A DNA stretch of 64,000 nucleotides, from the NCBI RefSeq assembly GCF_040581485.1, contig NC_090129.1:3272501-3336500 (forward strand). Reading direction: 5' to 3'. This stretch comes from Linepithema humile (lineage: Eukaryota > Arthropoda > Insecta > Hymenoptera > Formicidae). Each line of letters opens with the position of its first letter. Positions within the stretch are counted from its first letter, which is position 1. Shown here one piece after another: positions 60,101-64,000 of this stretch. The notes under the pieces were generated by a model. It saw only the letters and a list, made by a program, of their open reading frames with translations, had not been told where the DNA came from and did not search any database. Made by a program: the position numbers and the translations under genes.

Positions 60101-63100
60101 GCAGAATCGGATTTGCGGAGGGCGTAATTTGTGTTTGCGGCTCTTTGTTCGTCGTAAAATCATTTTCAAACGCGATAATCATAAATACACCTGCATCGAA
60201 CAAACGAATTACGAGCAATATTTAATGAACAATTAAAAATTGTATGCGACTGCACGTTATTACCGTCTGATCGCTTTCTATTTCAATACAATCCATTTTT
60301 ATCAATATAAAGTTCAGCGTATAGATTGTGATTATTGTTTAACAATTTATTGGTTACACAAATTGCATGTTTTGTGTTGGCGCGCATACCAATAAACGTT
60401 GTGAACGTGCAAACGCTGCAAGATTTCACTTGAATTCAGATCTTTTTCTGCCGTTATCACTTGGCTTTTGATACGTAAATTTGCAGCCGAGTTGGTCACT
60501 TTATCAATTTCGAAAAATTAAAAAACTTGCACTTTTTTTGTTAAAACATCATATCCAATATTGTGTCAAATTCACGTATCAATTGATGTTGTTCTAAAAT
60601 GCGTCCAAATTCAAGGAATGTTATCTTAATATTAACAAACATATAACAAAAAATAAAAATCTCTTTTTTAAGCCAAAAAAGATTTTTTGTTTCTTTGCAG
60701 TTTCTCGCTTCCGAGATGAGCCAAAACATCCTTCAATTTTCAAGGTAAATCTTCAAAGATTGGAAACAAAACTTAATATAAATGTAATCAAATCATACAA
60801 ATAAATTAAAATATTATTTTTTTAAATAGATTGAAGTTTATCACATTCTATATAAAATAAAAAATTGCAAAATGATCTATTTTTTTTTTAACATTATCGT
60901 CATCCCAGAAGTCAGAAGCTGCAAAGGATTTCGCGCGATCGACGAATTTAACGCCTCGATGATACAACGATCGACGATTCATTATTCAATAATGTCTGCA
61001 TTATTCAACTTGCGTTTATTTATCGCTTTCTAACAAGCGTCACAATGTCGTGCGTCATTGGCGTGTCGATCTCTGAGCTAAATATCGACAATAAAACGAT
61101 TTTAGCCATACCGCACGCCGTAGCTAATACGACAAGCGCTTACACAATACGCGCTTAAACAACGCGCGGACAATCCTCGCGTTTAATCTCGTCGATCCGC
61201 AAAGAGAGCTTTTACATGCGCGTCAATTGTCGAGAGGCGTCGAGAGGGGGGGGGGTGGAGGAGAGCGCGACAACGCGGTTAAATAAAAGTCAACCTCCGA
61301 CATGTCGGAGGGCGCAACTAATTTATTTTATTACGTGCTTTAAGGATATCAGTTACGCGAGACAGTTTAATGAAAGCGGCAAAAAGGAATAAATCGATAA
61401 AAACAAAAAGAGAGAAAAAAAATACAAGGAAAGAAAGGAACCGATTGCTCTGTCGAGTCTGTCGGGCTCCTCCGTCTCCCCTCCCGCCTCTTCTTCACGA
61501 CCGAGAAAACAATGGCAAGCCTTCCCGTCGATTTCCGATTATTTCAATTTCGCTCAAGTACCTTCGCGTCTGGCGAAAAAAGAGAGGCACAAGTTTTCCG
61601 GGTGAATCCGCGACTTCTTTCGTTCTTTATCGGTTCTTACCATGGGACTCTTTCCCTCTCCCTCTCTCTTCTGCTTCGGCTTTTTGTTCCTACCTACCTT
61701 TACCTATCTACGACCGACCTGCCGCCCGCCTTCTCGTTTTCCTGCCCCACTTTGCGTCCACTTCAAACAGGATAGAGAAGGCTTTCGTCGAGACACAAAG
61801 GGTCCCCGATATCGTGACTGCACCCGCGTCTATGTTTCTATGTTTGCAGCGCGGCACGAAAATGCACGCCGATTCAGCACAAATGTCTCTCATTCACCGG
61901 AAATAGTTGACATTGCGTCTCGTTTTCTTTCAATTTCATAGCAATACATCTTATTTCTTCTAATAGGTTTTTTATCGGAGGCAATTATACGGATTTGTGC
62001 AATTCGTAAAAAATAATTATTATAAAAGTTTGAAAATTCTAACAACACCGAAATATTACTCGCGTACAGAGCTTGCAAGAACAACGTGGCTTCGAATTCA
62101 CGAGAGCAAAAACTCTAATCAAACTAATTAACATCACGTATATTATTCGCAATTATTTTCGCATTAATTATTTAGACGAGATATGCGTTAATTAGTTTAG
62201 TTGTCAGATAGCTTTGAGTATAATGTCGCGTACCGAGAGATTTTCCGGAAGCGTCAGAAAACGCAACATTCCCACCGGTAGTAATCGCGGCTGCGGTGAG
62301 TAAAAAATTGATGTTTCTCGCTTTCGAATTCGCGGCGGCTAAAACGGATCTTGAGCAACGTCCGTGTATCGGCGGCTCTCACGAGGATTGCGAATTACGA
62401 GGCTTATACCCCGCGCCAATCACGTCGGTCGCGACGCACCGTTGAGCAATTTGCATTTTACGATCTTGTTTCCAGCAACGAGGGTTTGTTGCTGACCGCT
62501 ATATATCTCGACGTCGGAGCGGAGTTAAAACGAACGTTGTTGCGAGATGAAGACTGACGAGCGAAACTCGCCGGGGGTGAAAATACAAAGATTTTCTCGT
62601 AATATCTCCATTATTTGGAATACAAACACTCAGAGTAGATAACATTAAACATCGCAGAAATTTCATGTTCTTAATTTCTCTTCCCATTTTAATCTACCAC
62701 AGCCACAACAAAGATTTATTACATTTTACGTAATGCAATAATTCTTGCAATAAAATATTGAATCCTTGTTAATGCTTGATGTTGGAAAATTGCGACGTAT
62801 TTGCGTTTTTTTTAAGTATTTACCTCATACATAATTTTTTCTCTAAAATATCTAAAATATAAAAAAAAAAAAATACTATATCGCGCAACTCTTAACAATC
62901 ATTCTGACCTAAAAAAATCGCCTGAAAAATATATACCTCCATATTCTCTAGATAGAATTTTTCGAAAAATCGCGTTTTGTGTCCACTGTACGTATCACTG
63001 GACGTGATGCTGCGGGATGCAATGTTGCAAAAACTATGGACGGGTGCATTTTAACGAACAAACAAACCCGAGCGAAGCGCGAACCGACGGATACGCCGGA

Positions 63101-64000
63101 ACCGCGCAAATCGATCCCCGCCGATAATAAACAAGCGTGTCCGTGCGTGAGCCACCTTGTTCTAACAAACAATTGCGGCACGCTGGCGAAATTTTTGTTT
63201 GCCGTGCCGCGCGCGCATTCCGACAATCAGTGTGCTGCATTTAGTTGCATTCAGCCGACGGAAAGCATCGCGTACGATGTACAGCGCGGATCTCGCGATT
63301 GTTTTGCAAATTATAACACCGCAGTTATTAATGACACCGACGGGCGATTTCAATTTCGCAATCGAACGCTGTCGCTCGTTTTCCTACGTAAACAGAGGGA
63401 AGTGTATACGTTTCGATAAAGCAGCTACGATATTGTTTGACCTGAAATTATACGAATGGCGATAATAACGCGAGATGGTATAATAATAATCGCGATCTAA
63501 TTAATTTTATAATCTTTCCCGACGTAGTTATTTCTGACAAGACTTTTATACGCGAATATAAACAATGAGGTTCGAAATTCAGCGTAAAGTGGGTCATCAT
63601 TATTTCCGAGCTGCTAATTTCAGCTTGAACTGGATAGATCGAAATAAAAATTGTATGAGTATATATATAACGCGCATCAAATCCTCAAATTCAGCGATGA
63701 AGTTAAAAACCAAGATCGGGATAAAAGATAAAGGAAGATTGATATCTCAAAATGTCACGTTCTTGTCCTTGATGCATCTCATTTATTTGCGCAAAGAAGG
63801 CTCTAAAGAGACAGTCACGATCTTACGTGACTTTATTAATTCGGCAAGAAAAAAATTATGGATGCAAGCTACTGAATAATATGCAAACGACAGGATTGCG
63901 ACAAAAAAAAAAGAAAGAAACGCTTCGACGGCCTTGTTATAGGCGATTATCTATACGTAAAGTGCTGCCTAAAATTATACCTGAATCAATATCATAAGCT
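51149..64000. other. Intron or intergenic sequence, no gene recognised
   Basis: Poly-C at 51303-51315, (GA)n at 54113-54158 and poly-A at about 57980-58002; the rest is mixed AT-rich and CpG-rich DNA. Open frames up to 178 residues (61370-61906) occur on one or both strands, but they overlap other frames, lack known domains and show no splice context. The 104-residue frame at 63565-63879 is AT-rich and unassigned. Confidence 0.45.
54113..54158. repeat. (GA)n microsatellite
   Basis: About 23 uninterrupted GA units, explaining the Arg/Glu and Ser/Leu repeats in open frames across it. Confidence 0.95.

Noticed and set aside
61370..61906. 178-residue plus-strand frame, the longest in the window
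   Set aside because: Basic and Ser/Pro/Leu-rich without a domain, overlapped by two other open plus-strand frames and one on the minus strand; consistent with CpG-rich, stop-poor DNA.

Overview
The window reads as nuclear DNA of an insect, most likely a hymenopteran and plausibly an ant. It is AT-rich but not CpG-depleted, has GC/CpG-rich patches, many microsatellites, and short exons with GT/AG borders separated by introns of up to tens of kilobases. No rRNA, tRNA, CRISPR or bacterial-type gene was found. The species call is inference.

Host gene. The minus strand carries what I interpret as the 3' coding part of an RBFOX-type RNA-binding protein gene (Rbfox1/A2BP1 family). An Ala-rich exon with an RGVAIQRGR motif (23412-23565) joins in frame to a 64-nt exon (5646-5709) and then to a possible 21-nt microexon (3161-3181). 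Another Ala-rich block at 29198-29345 may also be an exon. The RRM exons are not visible and should lie beyond the high-coordinate end. Most of 29.3-64 kb looks like intron or 5' flank with simple repeats, one hAT-like element and a few candidate regulatory clusters.

Main discovery. The intron between 5.7 and 23.4 kb holds a same-strand array of about 17 related units (about 6.0-21.4 kb). A complete unit reads, in + orientation, block C, block B, a small minus-strand ORF, then block A. The ORF encodes an about 72-101 residue helix-turn-helix-like microprotein resembling the arthropod DUF4817 domain. Block A is an upstream promoter with a TATA-like box about 31 bp from an arthropod initiator (TCAGT or close variant). 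Each unit therefore looks like an independent mini-gene. Six units (7.65-14.17 kb) form a young tandem array with period about 1010-1024 bp; their non-coding flanks are nearly identical while the ORFs differ strongly, and two of the copies are mosaics. Outer units are old and include intact, frameshifted, stop-containing and deleted copies, as in birth-and-death evolution. A 440-bp foldback hAT-type MITE with an 8-bp target duplication has inserted into one young unit.

What the microproteins do is unknown. Rapid change in the ORF with preserved promoters suggests either diversifying selection or conversion that spares the ORF. The array is the best candidate here for an undescribed system.
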